64,000 nucleotides of DNA from Botrytis cinerea B05.10 (taxonomy: Eukaryota; Ascomycota; Leotiomycetes; Helotiales; Sclerotiniaceae): the NCBI RefSeq assembly GCF_000143535.2, contig NC_037318.1, positions 1,550,001-1,614,000 on the forward strand, written 5' to 3'. This document shows positions 46,629-58,303 of the stretch, piece after piece (the first letter of the stretch is position 1; each line of letters starts with the position of its first letter). The position numbers and the translations under genes were made by a program. Below the pieces are notes generated by a model. That model was not told where the DNA came from and ran no database searches. It was given only the letters and a program-made list of their open reading frames with translations.

Positions 46629-49600
46629 ATGTCGTACTCCAATAGCGGTGGAGGCACTCTCACTCTGCCATCACCCACACATGCCCACCATGTCGATGTT
46701 ACCTCAGCAGTCAGATCGCTAAGACGCTCTTTATCGCGCTCGCCATCCAAGTTCCGACTGGTCACCAAATCTCCAAGTTCATCCCCCAAATCTCCACTGT
46801 CGCCATCTCCAGTGTCACCATCCAAGCGCGCATCTTCATATCCTGCGTTATTCGCAAGCACAAATACACCACATACTCCATCGCCCCTCGCTGTGCCATT
46901 TCCTCCAAGCGCAAGATTGGCACTTCGATCCTCGTCGCGAGCCAAGACTGCCCCTCCTCGACAGGGTACCCGCCTACGTACCTCCCCCAGAAGTCCGATG
47001 AAGCGGGCACTGAGCCAAACAATTGATACGGGTAACGCGACTCCAACACCGCTGGGTTATATGGGTGGACAAGAAAATTTCGGAGGCAGCAGTCCGGCGG
47101 AGAGAAAGGCCCTCGAGAAACTCCCGAGAATGCAATTGAACCTGGATGCCCATGCGCCGGCCAACCAGGCATTATTGAGATTAGGCGGTGACGGAGCTAG
47201 TGATTGTAGTGCATCCACTTCAAGTCCCCTGAAGCGCAGCGACCCTGTCATGAATCTGGAACAAGCGACCCTCGGAAGTCCAGTCGCAAAGCGCAGAAGT
47301 GTTCACGCTTCTGCCAACTTTGGTCATGATTCAAATATCTTTGAACAGCCACCAACACCACCTTCTCCAACAAAATTTGATATTCACAGCGATTTAAATC
47401 ACGAATATGAATTATCAGCCACAGTTGTGGGTTCGGAAAATACCGCATCTCCCTTCACCTCCACCCCTCGACGTTCCTCCTCTTTACGCAAATCGACATT
47501 ACTTCAGAGGAATGGCGAGAAGACTTCCTGGGGACGAAGACATGCTGCTCAGCTTCTGGCTGCGCAGCAATCTGCACAACAGCAGCCTTTTGCAATTGCG
47601 AATCAGGATATTGTTAGCCCCAGTAAGCAAAAGAATCGTCCAAGATTGTCATTGGATCAATTTGTTGCACCCCTGGGCCGCGATAGTCCGTTCAGCCACC
47701 AAGGTAACCTTCCAAATGCTTCGATGCATATGATTAATCAATCACAACAACCTACCCAACACCATACTCATCAACCTCACCCACTCTCACGAACCATGAC
47801 GACCTCCTCTTCTAACTCGAGCATCGCCGAGGATTCACCTGTTCAGCATGTTCCCGTCAACTTTGGTGGTAGCCAAAAACCTAAGATTGATTTCTCGAAA
47901 TCTTTACCAGCTGGAGCTCTCAGACCGTTCAACTTGGATGCGCCTGATGACTTCTCGACCCCCAAAAATTTCAAATCCGTCAAACCATTACCTTCGGCTT
48001 TCATGTCTACAGGTCTTATTTCAAAGGTCAACAGAAGACCCGAAGAAGTCCAGATGCTTCGTGGAAACACCAAGTCAAACGTTCCAGATACCCCATGCAA
48101 AAAGCAGAACAACATTTTCGGCACTTACCCAGCCGCAGTTCCAACTAGTGCCATCGCAAAGGCTAGACAGATCCGCCATTCATTTGGTACCCCATCTACT
48201 CCTTTCAATCCCCATGGAGTGCCAACTATCGGTACCTTTGGAAAGGGCAACGGAGTCTTCGGAAGTGGTTTCGGCCAGCCACGAGGTTTGACTAGACGAG
48301 GTAGCTTTCTGAGTATCGACGGAGATGACGCTGGATCCCCAGACTTCAAGACCGACAGCCAAATCAGCGACTTTGACTTGCCACCAACTCCAACGAAGCA
48401 AGCTTCAAGCTTCTCTCATTTTCAAAACGGTAGTCCCACAAGTCATCGCTCGATTCCCGCCTCAACATCTGCCGTGGGTGGTTTTAGCTTAGGAAAAATA
48501 CCAAGATCAAGCAGTAAGTTGAACCTCTCTACCAGTCCAGGCGAGCAGGAAGAGGGAGACAGTGATACATCCATGGATATAAACGACTCTCCAACACCTG
48601 TCACTGCCGGACTGTCTTTCAGTACTTCCATTTCTGTACCATCCTTTTCCAGGTCCCGAGCATTGCGGGGCCTACAATCTCCTTCGCCGTTGATGGCTAA
48701 ATCTCTTACTACTTCCTTTTTGAGTCCTTCAAGAAAGCCCGGTTTTGCTAAAATTAGTCACGTGGCTCCAGCCAGTCCATTGGAGCGTGTAGATTTCATC
48801 GAGAGATTGTCGCCTTGTACACCTCACGACAATATGTTGTTCCCCGATCCCAGCAGCCTTTCCATCTCCAACCACAGAGATGGTCAAGCGCATCTAGGTG
48901 CCAACAGCGCTCCCGTTGCTCCACCTCCAGCTACACCAACCACCGGCCGAGATTATTTCAGTAAAACTAGCACCACCCCAATTGCTAGTTTCCCACCCCG
49001 AGATGTGGATGAGTCCCTCGTATCACGATTCAACAAAATCGAGATGATCGGTACAGGAGAATTTTCTCAAGTATACAAAGTCACCCAAAGTGCGCACAAG
49101 GCTTCAACATTCATGTTTGGTGATTCGGTCGATTCCCCAATGACTGGCAGAACACCACCAACGCCTACACCAGACCGTGTCTTTGCTGTCAAGAAGTCAA
49201 AACAACCATATCAAGGTTTCAAGGATCGATCAAGGAAGCTCAAAGAAGTTGAGGTTATCAAGGCACTTGGTCAGGCTGATAATGTCATTCATTATGTCGA
49301 CTTCTGGGAAGAGAAGAATTACTTGTACATTCAAACAGAGTATTGTGAAGAAGGTAGTCTTGATATATTCCTTTCCCAAAATGGTCGAAAGGGCAGAGTA
49401 GATGATTTCAGAATCTGGAAGATTTTGCTTGAGATCGGACAGGCAAGTTAAATACTTATCGAAGTTTGTCACATTCAACTAACATTGCATAGGGCCTCAA
49501 ACATATTCATGACTCTGGCTTCATTCATCTTGACATTAAACCCGCCAATATCATGATCACCTTTGAGGGTGTCTTGAAGATTGGAGATTTTGGCATGGCA

Positions 49601-50245
49601 ACTTCATGGCCTGCTTCCGATGCGATTGAAGGTGAAGGGGATCGTGAATATATTGGACCCGAGATCCTCCTTGGGCAATACGACAAACCAGCAGATGTTT
49701 TCGCTCTTGGTATGGTCATTTTCGAAATCGCTACCAACGTATACCTGCCCGACAACGGAATATCTTGGCAACGTCTAAGATCCGGTGACATGAGTGAAGC
49801 TCCAAGTCTTACTTGGAGTGAAGCTAGTAGCATGCCCCGTGATGCCAATGGTATCCCCATTGTACCTAGCGATGATTCCATGACCAGCGATGACGAACTT
49901 GAAGCCGACTTTGGTTCACCAATTGCTGCGAGCCGGAAACGATTCACTTCATCATCCAGATCGTTCGCTCACGACCCAAGTAACTTATTTGGTTCTTCTA
50001 GACGAGGTGAACTTGAACAAGCCCCAGAATTCATGAGAGATCCCCATCATGAATGTACACTTGATAAACTTGTTCGATGGATGATCTCACCACGTCCTCA
50101 AGATCGACCTTTGATTCATGAAGTGCTTGAATCGCCAGGCCTTCAATGGGTTAGCAATAGGCGTCGTGCTGGTGCCACGGTTTTTGAAGGAAACTGGGGA
50201 CCAGCAGATGAAGTCTTAGATGATGCTGAGATGATGGATGTTTAA
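46629..50245 (+). CDS. wee1: Wee1 mitotic inhibitor protein kinase
   Basis: Phosphorylates the inhibitory tyrosine of Cdk1 and so delays entry to mitosis. Exons 46629-49442 and 49493-50245; 1188 aa. The first ~790 residues are Ser/Pro-rich with many SP/TP sites (SPSSSPKSPLSPSP, PPTPPSPTK), as expected of a phospho-regulated N-terminus. The kinase domain starts near 801 with IGTGEFSQVYKV. Lys855 is in FAVKKS, FIHLDIKPANI carries Asp952, and IGDFGMATSW has Asp970. EGDREYIGPEILLG is the Wee1-specific activation segment. A Ser/acidic insertion lies near residues 1050-1100. The intron has a GC donor (CAG/GCAAGT). The start MSYSNSGGG at 46629 is the first ATG in the frame; ten upstream codons open only from TTG. 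Confidence 0.95.
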
Positions 50246-52191
50246 AATCTTTCAAGATTTCGCTGCGAGCATTCGCTGCTTACATTATCGCCAAGTACTC
50301 GCTCAATCCTGGATAGGACTTGACGGGATTTGGATTCACATCAGTTTAAATTTGATCATGTGTTTACGGCGTTCCCAGGATACCAACGGCGTACCAAGCG
50401 ATATCTACCTCTACTTTACGACCTACTACCTCTACGATTCACGATTTGCCTTCCTAGCCTTACGACCTTTACAATTCTTGTATATATTATTCTTTGACAC
50501 ATGAGTTTCCCGCTCATTTTACACATTCACGAGACCCACAGCATCTAAAACATACAACATCAAAATCAAAAAAGAAAAAAGATAATATTTGGTGGGATCA
50601 CTGATTAAGTTATTGAACGATTATCATGTCAAGATTATTATGAAAGGAAAAAGAAGGCGATTCTTATTTACTTTTTACTTGTCTTTTTTTTTTTGCGAGT
50701 TGATAAGCAAGCATATGGATTTGTTTACAAAGATAAATAGTATCTACTCTTGCTTGCTATAGGCTTAACCAGATTTTGGTTGCTTTGTATTAACTATATC
50801 CCTTTTCGAAGGCTTTTACTTTGTTTTTTATTTTCTTTTGTTTTCTACATGCCTAGGTGCTCAAATGTTGGTGCACATGAGGTTAGAGATGTTTTTTGTC
50901 TTTTAATAGGGGAGTTGGAGGCATTTCATGAATTCCTAATCATATGGGAGGATGGAATGGATTGATTGATTTGATGGATTGATGGATGGGGAATATCTGT
51001 GGTGTTTTTGTGCTAGTCTTCAAAGATGGGATCTGGAATGGCATGGGATGGATGGATTGGGAGGAGTTTTTCATTTGTTGATTCTTCCTTTGTTTATTGT
51101 GGTGGAGGTGAGGGTGGAAGTGGAAATGGAAGTGGGGGATGATGGTTTGGTGTATCCAGTGAGTGGATGGATGGATGGATACATGGTGTATGGTAGTGGA
51201 GAATTGTAGATATAGAGAATCCTAACCCCCAACCTCCTAAACACTTAATGTGTGGATGGATGGATGGATGGATGAGCAACTTATTTGCTGAATGAATTGC
51301 TAGTTCAAATGAGTCTTTTTTTTTTTTTTTTTTTCAAGAGTGATTCGGAGATATATTATGATTGATTGCTTGTTGCTTGTAGTTAGCTCATCTTTATGTA
51401 GTGAGTTTATTAGAACTGGACTAGACTGGGTTGGATTGGATTAATGTGAAGGGAAGGGAGGAGTAAGGGGATAGAGTGTAGAGTGTAGAGAAAGAGAAAG
51501 AGAAAGAGAAAGAGAAAGAGAAAAGAGAAAGAGAAAGAGAAAGAAAAGAGAAAAGAGAAAGAGAAAGAGAAAGAGAAAGAGAAAAGAAAAGAGAAAGAGA
51601 AAGAGAAAGAGAAAGAGAAAAGGAACAAATGATGCTTATGTGTCTTGATGGGAATTATGATACATAAGTGATTTATCCTGTACTTCTCAACTGTGTTCAC
51701 ATGTTACGAAACTAATGTTCGTGGAGGTGGTGGAGGCTTGCGAGGCTTTGCTACTTTATTATTTAGCATTGCTTTGTAAATTGTGGTTGGTTGGTTGGTT
51801 GGTACTGAGGATCAGAAACTCTGTGGGTTGAGGAGCGGATGGTTATGCGATAGATGGATTAGAGATCGGTTGGAAAGATTGAGAAGAGTTATTGGGTGGA
51901 GGTCTTTTGGGTCATCATTGGGTTGCACTGTTGATTGTTCGGAGATGAATAGTATTAAACGGGGGAGATGTTGTTGAAATTGGGGGGTTTGCTCGTGTGG
52001 CATTCATTCATTCATTCATTACCTTACTAATGGCCCCTCGGTTTGAGTGTGAGTGTGAGTGTAAGTAGATTTCTATTATCAATGTGTAAAGGTTTTTATT
52101 TTTATTGTTATTGTTATATTTAGATGATGCTTCAAGATTAATGCGTTACTTATGTTGCGATATGAGTGAATATGTAATAATGTTTTCCGTG
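50246..52191. other. Intergenic between wee1 and the Zn2Cys6 gene
   Basis: About 1.9 kb, convergent. No coding signal; ORFs of 60-96 codons read through simple repeats. It includes GGAT tetramers near 51160-51180 and 51253-51275, T21 near 51317, the GAAAGA tract at 51478-51622, and ATTC units near 52003-52020. Confidence 0.5.
51478..51622. repeat. Purine-only (GAAAGA)n tract
   Basis: About 145 bp of almost pure A/G on the plus strand made of GAAAGA units with a few AAAAGA variants. It could form triplex DNA; the minus-strand Phe-Ser reading is spurious. Confidence 0.95.
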
Positions 52192-53505
52192 TCATTCACA
52201 CCTTTCTACTTCAGACCCCCTACCCCCCCTCTTCAAAACAATCTCCCCTTCTAAAATTTTAATCGGCCAGTCCATCGTCCAACGAAATTTCTCCGGCATC
52301 AGCCCACTCATACCCCTCACATCCCTCTCCAAAACTTCATATTCCCCTCCGCCATTAACCCACCACGCATAATCCAATCCTTTCAATAGGACCAGTGCTC
52401 TCGCTAGCAATGCCATTGCCAAAGGATCATGACGTTCAAGCAATACGCGAAGATTTGGCTGACATCTCGCTGGCATAACTGTGATCATACGTCTAAGAAT
52501 CTGCGCACTTATACCAGAGAAAAATGCTCGATAGTGAAATAGTACTGATTCTTTCGCTTCTCGGTAGACGCTTTGAACACTTGCTGGTAGTTTGGAAATG
52601 GAAAGCACATTTGATAAGTAAGCGAGATCATTCTCTATACTTTTCAATTGAAGTTTTGCATGCAAAGATAGCTCATCCTGCGATAGCACGCTAGGTAAGC
52701 TTTCAAGTGTATACGGAGTATATCCTAATCGATCCAGCAATTTTTTCTTTTGCTTGAACACCACATTCACACCCTCCAACATTCTGATCGCGTGAACTGG
52801 CACCTCATACCCTTCATCTTTCCTTTTCTGTCGCGAAAGCAGCCAATACACATGACACAGCAGCACAGCCGAAAGCCAAAGCTGTTCTGAAAGTTCTTCG
52901 CCGTTTGATAGAGCTTGTCGATGATTCACAAGCGTGCGATCGAGATAACGTCTTAGCGCGATGCTTAGAAGGAGATCATTAGGGGTGTGTGTATGCAGAT
53001 GAAGTGCAGAGAGCGCGAGCATGGGATTGAGAACGATTTCGGAATCAAAGGAGAGCTGGGGAATGGTGTGCTGCCATGCGAGCGCTGGGGCGCCTTGGCA
53101 AGTGGGCATGAGGTGACTGACTGTTGTACTGTAATGGTACATCAAGCGGAGCTCTAGAGATCGCCATTGGCTCGGGGTGTCTGACGGGGTGTTCTGGAAT
53201 ATTTCATGACTGGGATTAGGTGCAGGTATAATGGACGTGGGAAAATGCTGTACTGCTGATTTTCTGGACTTTTCGGAGCTCGTGCTCCAATCACATTGCG
53301 AGATGTTGATATAGCGTCGTCGACAATTGGAACAGACGGGTTTGTTCTCATCGCACTAGATATTTATTAGCAAATGTTGTAACCCGTATTCGATTCATCA
53401 CGCTACCTTCACTTTGCGTAGTCTACAGTCACGACACCCTGAGTGAGATTTTCTAAGCAAAGGCACTCTGAGTTTTCGTGGAACGGGATTATTAGCGGAC
53501 TCCAT
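52192..53505 (-). CDS. Zn2Cys6 fungal transcription factor
   Basis: Exons on the minus strand 53505-53407 and 53355-52192; 420 aa. The zinc binuclear cluster is at residues 24-54: Cys24, Cys27, Cys34, Cys41, Cys44 and Cys54 (CxxC-x6-C-x6-C-xxC-x9-C) with basic RLRKVK between; the intron splits it just before Cys34. The remainder reads as a fungal-specific regulator domain of the Fungal_trans_2 kind (LMYHYSTTVSHLMP, LNPMLALSALHLHT, LWLSAVLLCHVYWLL). Nuclear activator or repressor; target unknown. It is divergent from the NmrA-like gene with 416 bp between start codons, so it may control that gene and itself. Length is on the short side but common for this subclass. Confidence 0.88.
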
Positions 53506-53786
53506 TACAGATATGAATTCGAGTTGTCATCTATCGATTGTTTACCAAGATGCACGAGAAACTGGAGATGCGAAGATGCGAACTTCCGATATCCAATTTC
53601 CTTTGAAGATGGATTGGTAAGTAGGATATGATCGATCCACTTTCTTGATGCGTAAGCACTAAATACCCAGGTGTAGTTTCGAACAGCCAATCACATTTGA
53701 AAGCGAACAAGCGAGTAGTCTCACGCTAGACTATTCTTGGAAGCAGAACGTCAACGTAGGGTTTGAAGAGTGAGAGGGCGTGACTT

Positions 53787-53804
53787 TGTCTAATCGATTA
53801 GACA
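53787..53804. promoter_or_regulatory. 18-bp perfect palindrome, candidate operator
   Basis: TGTCTAATCGATTAGACA is its own reverse complement and ends 2 bp before the TATA of the NmrA-like gene. The position suits a dimeric DNA-binding protein. It is not the CGG-type half-site usual for Zn2Cys6 factors, so the binder is open. Confidence 0.5.
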
Positions 53805-53806
53805 TC

Positions 53807-53814
53807 TATAAAAG
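53807..53814 (+). promoter_or_regulatory. TATA box of the NmrA-like gene
   Basis: TATAAAAG 108 bp before the ATG at 53922. The earlier in-frame ATG at 53832 lies only about 18 bp after it, likely upstream of the transcription start, which decides for 53922. Confidence 0.6.
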
Positions 53815-53921
53815 CACGAAAAGCATCTGTAATGTTAAAAACCATCACCAAAATTCAGGATCTCCCTTCAAAAACAGTCACTTTCGAAACTACTACCCAA
53901 AACAGCCATCCTCAAACCAAA

Positions 53922-54854
53922 ATGTCCAAAATCCTCGCAGTATTTGGAGCCACTGGCCAACAAGGAAGCTCCGTTATTAAAAACGTATTAACCGACCCAT
54001 CCCTATCCCAAGCATACACCATCCGCGCCATAACCCGTGACACGGCCTCCCCCGCATCTCAAAGACTCAGCGAGAAAGTCTCCATCGTCCACGGCGACGC
54101 CACCGATCGCAATTCACTCCTTACAGCACTAACAAGCGTCCATACCGTATTCATCATGACGACTCCAGATTTCAGTTCCAACGCGGTAGAAGTTGAATAT
54201 CGCAATGGCAAAACCATCGTCGACGCAGCCATCGAGATGGGAGTACAATACATAATATTCAGCACCCTCCCCCACGTATCCGCAATCTCTAACGGCAGAT
54301 ACACCAAAGTCACTGCCTTTGACGCAAAAGCCAAAATCGAGCAATATATCCGTGAACTTCCGATTAAAAGTTCCTTCATCTCGCTTGGTTCCTTTATGGA
54401 GAATTTTCAAGCGCAAGCCTTTCTAGCTCCGCAGCCAGCTAATGATGGAACGTGGGTGATATCTCGACATACAAGCGCGAAAATGCCATTTCCTCTACTC
54501 GATGCAGTGGGCGATGCGGGAAAGTTCGTGAGTGCCATTCTCGCTGAGCCAGAGAAGTACGAAGGGAAGATTTTCTGTGCCGCGGCGAAAATTTACACCA
54601 TGGAGGAAATTGTTGCTGCGTTGTCGAAATCGAGTGGGAAAACTATCGTGTACAAACAAATCAGTGAGGGTGAATTCAAGGGAAGTATGGCTTTTGCTGC
54701 GGAGATGTTTACCGAGTATTTTAGCTTCTGTGAGGAATTTGGATATTGGGGTCCGGGATCTGAGGAGAAGGTTGTGTGGGCTGGAGAGAATGCGCGGGGG
54801 AGATTGTCAACGCTAGAGGAGTTTTTGGAAGCGCATTCTTTTCAACTGGATTGA
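53922..54854 (+). CDS. NmrA-like NAD(P)-binding protein
   Basis: Single-exon 310-aa atypical short-chain dehydrogenase of the NmrA/HSCARG family. The dinucleotide motif GATGQQG is at residues 9-15, followed by RAITRD (Arg favours NADP) and VSIVHGDATDRNSL. SHxx-type FSTLPHVSAISNGRYTKVTAFDAKAKIEQYIR is the family's modified active-site zone. Members act as redox-sensing regulators or as reductases of small substrates. The frame is open 30 codons further upstream (ATG at 53832), but the position of the TATA box and the fold boundary favour 53922. It is divergent from the Zn2Cys6 factor, so probably its target. Cytosolic or nuclear. Confidence 0.88.
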   Translation: MSKILAVFGATGQQGSSVIKNVLTDPSLSQAYTIRAITRDTASPASQRLSEKVSIVHGDATDRNSLLTALTSVHTVFIMTTPDFSSNAVEVEYRNGKTIVDAAIEMGVQYIIFSTLPHVSAISNGRYTKVTAFDAKAKIEQYIRELPIKSSFISLGSFMENFQAQAFLAPQPANDGTWVISRHTSAKMPFPLLDAVGDAGKFVSAILAEPEKYEGKIFCAAAKIYTMEEIVAALSKSSGKTIVYKQISEGEFKGSMAFAAEMFTEYFSFCEEFGYWGPGSEEKVVWAGENARGRLSTLEEFLEAHSFQLD

Positions 54855-56212
54855 CTTGAATATTGATAGATAAGGAGTCGGTGGTACACCAGCACTACCA
54901 AGTAATCATTCAGAGGATTAAGAATAGTAGTAAGATTGATAAAATATGATGAATTTTCCTGGATATATATTTAATCATTTTCCGAGGTGAAAGGGTCGCT
55001 TCGTATACCAATTCTGCCATCTGATTTTAGTAGCTGTCAATCTAATCCAGCATTTTCTCGAATAAACTGTCCAAATAAAACGCAGGCCATGCCGGTTTTC
55101 TCTCGTTCGCGTATTTCCATTATACGTCCCTCACCCTCTTTCCCAAACCATCTTTCAACCACACTATCATAATAAATAACCAGAAAAAAAAAAAGATACC
55201 TCAAGCCCATCATATGCTGACCCCAACAATCGAGTCCATCTGAAACGAAGGAATAAAATCTTCATTGCACCCGGGATATTTCAACATTCGGCATTCTGTA
55301 TAAATCACAGCATCTCGCGTAATGAAGCTATGAAGCTAAAAAAAAATATCGCTTCTTATATTTACCGAATACACCACCAAAAAAAACTTCACTACTCCCC
55401 TACTTGAAAACCAAACATCAACATTGTTTTATTTTTTCCCCATTCCCATACCCCCAGAAGTACTTCCCGCGCATCTACACACCGCAAAAATCTTACCATA
55501 GAGCCCCCGAAACCCCAACCGAGACACAAGCGTCCATCATGCAGTAGCCAGAAATAAAAAAAAATAATAGAGATAACGATCTAAACCCTGGCGTTAACCC
55601 GCTCCTCAAGAGCCCGACGGCAACCATGACGATCAAAGCATCCTATCTTCTAGAACCTCATTTCCCGCACCGAGGAAACCTCCACTTTGCGTTCTGCTGA
55701 TTGAAATAAACGTATATATATACCCATGCAGGATTCTCCTCACAGGTTCGCGCGAGCTACTAAGCACCCAAAAGCATCATTTTGATACCATATCAACCTC
55801 TTTTTTCACACACGTGGACTTCTAAGGAACTAAACCTCGAAAGTATGATTTAATCCTGTTAAAGAAATTGAAGGTTAGAAGTTAGGTATGGATTAATTGA
55901 TTGGTATCAATATTACTTCGCGGGCATAGAACACATTTTTATCGATGTATTGAGATTCAGTGGGTATGGTATCCATCGCATTGGAGGAGATGTGGAAATA
56001 TACGTAGAAACTGAATATTTTCCTGCGGAATGTATTTGTTACAAGCTCTTTTGAGATTTATCTACATACCGACCTATCTATGTAAATATACATATACATA
56101 TGAATATGCAGCACCCTCTTCTACAGACTAGAGTATAGCATCATCTCCACCCTAAAACCCAAGCCCTTCAAATCTCTCAAAGATCTATTAAATCAATCCC
56201 CCCCCCCCCAAA
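54855..56212. other. Convergent spacer, about 1.4 kb
   Basis: Between the NmrA-like gene (+) and the GMC oxidoreductase (-). A/C-rich on the plus strand with A-runs near 55190, 55340 and 55555 and a C12 run near 56198-56209. No coding signal seen. Confidence 0.5.
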
Positions 56213-58303
56213 TCAATTCTCCGCCCTCCCCTTAATAATATCTGCCGCCTTCTCCGCCACCGCATAAACCGTCAACTGCAAATGCGTCGCCGGAATAATC
56301 GGCATCACGCTCGCATCCACAACCCTCACATTCCGCAGCCCAAACACCAACAAATCTCTATCCACGCAACCTCCCAGTTCTCTTTTCCCCAAAGCACAGG
56401 TCCCAGACGGATGTGCAAAGCTGGGCGCGATGGCACGGGCGCTGATCAGTGCGGCGAGAATCTCATCGTGTGTTTGAGCTGCGGGACCGGGGAAGTTTTC
56501 GCTGGGGGAGTAGGCGCTGAGTAGGGGAGAGGAATAGTAGGTGCGGATGTAGTGGATGCAGGAGGTGAGGATGAGGGAGTCGGTGGGGGAGGAGATGGTG
56601 TGGTAGTTTATGATTGGTTGGGAGAGTGGAGATGAGGGGGAGAGTGTGATGGTTCCTCGGGAAAGAGGTTTTTCGACGGCGCAGGCGCCTGGGGCTGTTA
56701 TTAGTGCGTGGCGTTTTATGTATCTAGTGGGGAGTTGTAAAGTTTTTGAATTTCATAGGGGAAAATAAAGGGATGGGTACGTACCAGGTCCTGTGGTACC
56801 AATGGGAATTTCTATCACTGCTGCATCGGTTTGAGAGAAATGATCGAGGATGATATCGCGTTGGGCTAGATAACCTTTGAGGAGTGCTGGATTGTTGAGG
56901 TAGATGGAAGGGAGGTAGTCTGACACATTTTGGGCGCGGGCTTGGTCGATAATTTCTTGGCTTTGGGATGTGAGTTGGGAGAGGGGAATGAATGCTGCGT
57001 CGGGAGAAGTGCCTTGAGTATATGGTCCCTAAGGGGAATTCAGTACGATGTGATGAGATACCAAAAAGCCAGTAAACAAAGAATCGAAAGACAGACTGTG
57101 TGATTCGTGATATATTCCTGCCACGCACTCGCATTATACGAAGCATTCGTCGCGATCGTCGCATCATTTGGAAACGCCAAATTCGTAACGTTCCAGCTGA
57201 GATACGTGACGGGATGATCCTGAAAATTTGCTCCTACAGCCGGTGCATCGAGAAGCACTTCCACCCCCGCAGCTTCAAGTGGGTGCTTTGGACCAATCCC
57301 ACTGAGTTGTAGGAGCTTGGGTGTGTTGATCGCACCGGCGGCTAAAATGACTTCTTTCTTTGCTGATACTATATGTGTTTGATTTGTTTGGACGGATGTG
57401 AATTTAACACCAGTGGCGGTGAGATTGTTATCGAAAAGGATCTTTTCAACTAGATGACCCGTGATGAGATGGAGATTAGGTCTACTAGCAATGGGATCAT
57501 AATAAGCCACACGCGAATGTGAACGAAACCCGGTTTTCGGGTCAAGAGTCTGAGGAACCCAGCAGAAACCAATTGCATCACCAGACTCAGGGCTATCCGA
57601 TATTTCGATTCCAAAATCCTCCGCTGCTAGAGTTTGATTCCTGTAATCGGGAAAGATGACAGAAGGATAACTGATCTGAATCGGTCCATTCCCATATCCC
57701 GAAGCATTATTCCGGATATCGAAATGGGTTCTTAGTTCCTCTGATGGCGGGGTAAAAGTCGTGCTTTTGATGAAGTAGGGATAGAGACCTTCCCAACTCC
57801 ACGTATCATCCCCGATGAGAGTTCCCCATGCATCGTAGTCTGCTTTGGATCCCCGATCGGCAAACATACCATTGTGTAATGAGCTGCCTCCTACGACGTC
57901 AGCAATGTAGACGTCAAAAGTTGTATTTAACAATGTTTCGACGGGCGCGGAAGTGTAATTCCAATTCTTTACGTTGTTGGGAAAATATTGGAGACCGAGT
58001 CTTGGGATCAAGGTGAGGGAGCTATTATCTATAAGACCATGCTCAATTACCAAGACGGTTTCTATATATAAGTCAGAATTGTATACTAGAATCATACGTT
58101 TGGAAAAGTCACTTACTTGTAGGATCTTCAGATAATCGATTTGCAACAACTAAGCCACTCGTTCCACCACCGACAATGATATAATCATAGCTGTTTGCAA
58201 ACACAGATTCCTCATGCTGAGGTGACGAAGTAGAGGAGGCTACAAGATGGCAGCTGACGAGAAATAAAAGCCAAACTGAAGATTGAAGAATTGCGGATGC
58301 CAT
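56213..58303 (-). CDS. Secreted GMC oxidoreductase (aryl-alcohol oxidase/choline dehydrogenase type)
   Basis: Exons on the minus strand: 58303-58117, 58061-57097, 57028-56781, 56723-56213; 636 aa. The signal peptide is residues 1 to about 23. The FAD-binding signature DYIIVGGGTSGLVVANRL has GxGxxG at 45-50. VVGGSSLHNGMFADRGSKADYDAW is the first GMC signature, and GAINTPKLLQLSGIG the second. Near the end, HPSGTCALGK and PATHLQLTVYAVAEKAAD hold the active-site His pair. Several NxT/S sites fit an extracellular enzyme oxidising alcohols or sugars. Intron 2 has a weak donor (GTCTGT) and intron 3 requires the second of two overlapping GTAC donors to hold the frame. No link to the neighbouring regulator is shown. 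Confidence 0.9.

Larger units (their letters stand above)
53506..53921. promoter_or_regulatory. Divergent promoter of regulator and NmrA-like gene
   Basis: Shared 416-bp region. The right end carries an 18-bp palindrome (53787-53804) and TATAAAAG (53807-53814) oriented to the NmrA-like gene. The left part has no obvious TATA for the regulator. Confidence 0.55.

Noticed and set aside
51410..51700. Minus-strand Phe/Ser-rich ORF
   Set aside because: Read-through of the GAAAGA tract; no gene context.
53832..53921. 30-codon N-terminal extension of the NmrA-like protein
   Set aside because: The ATG is about 18 bp from the TATA box and the extension does not belong to the fold; 53922 is preferred.
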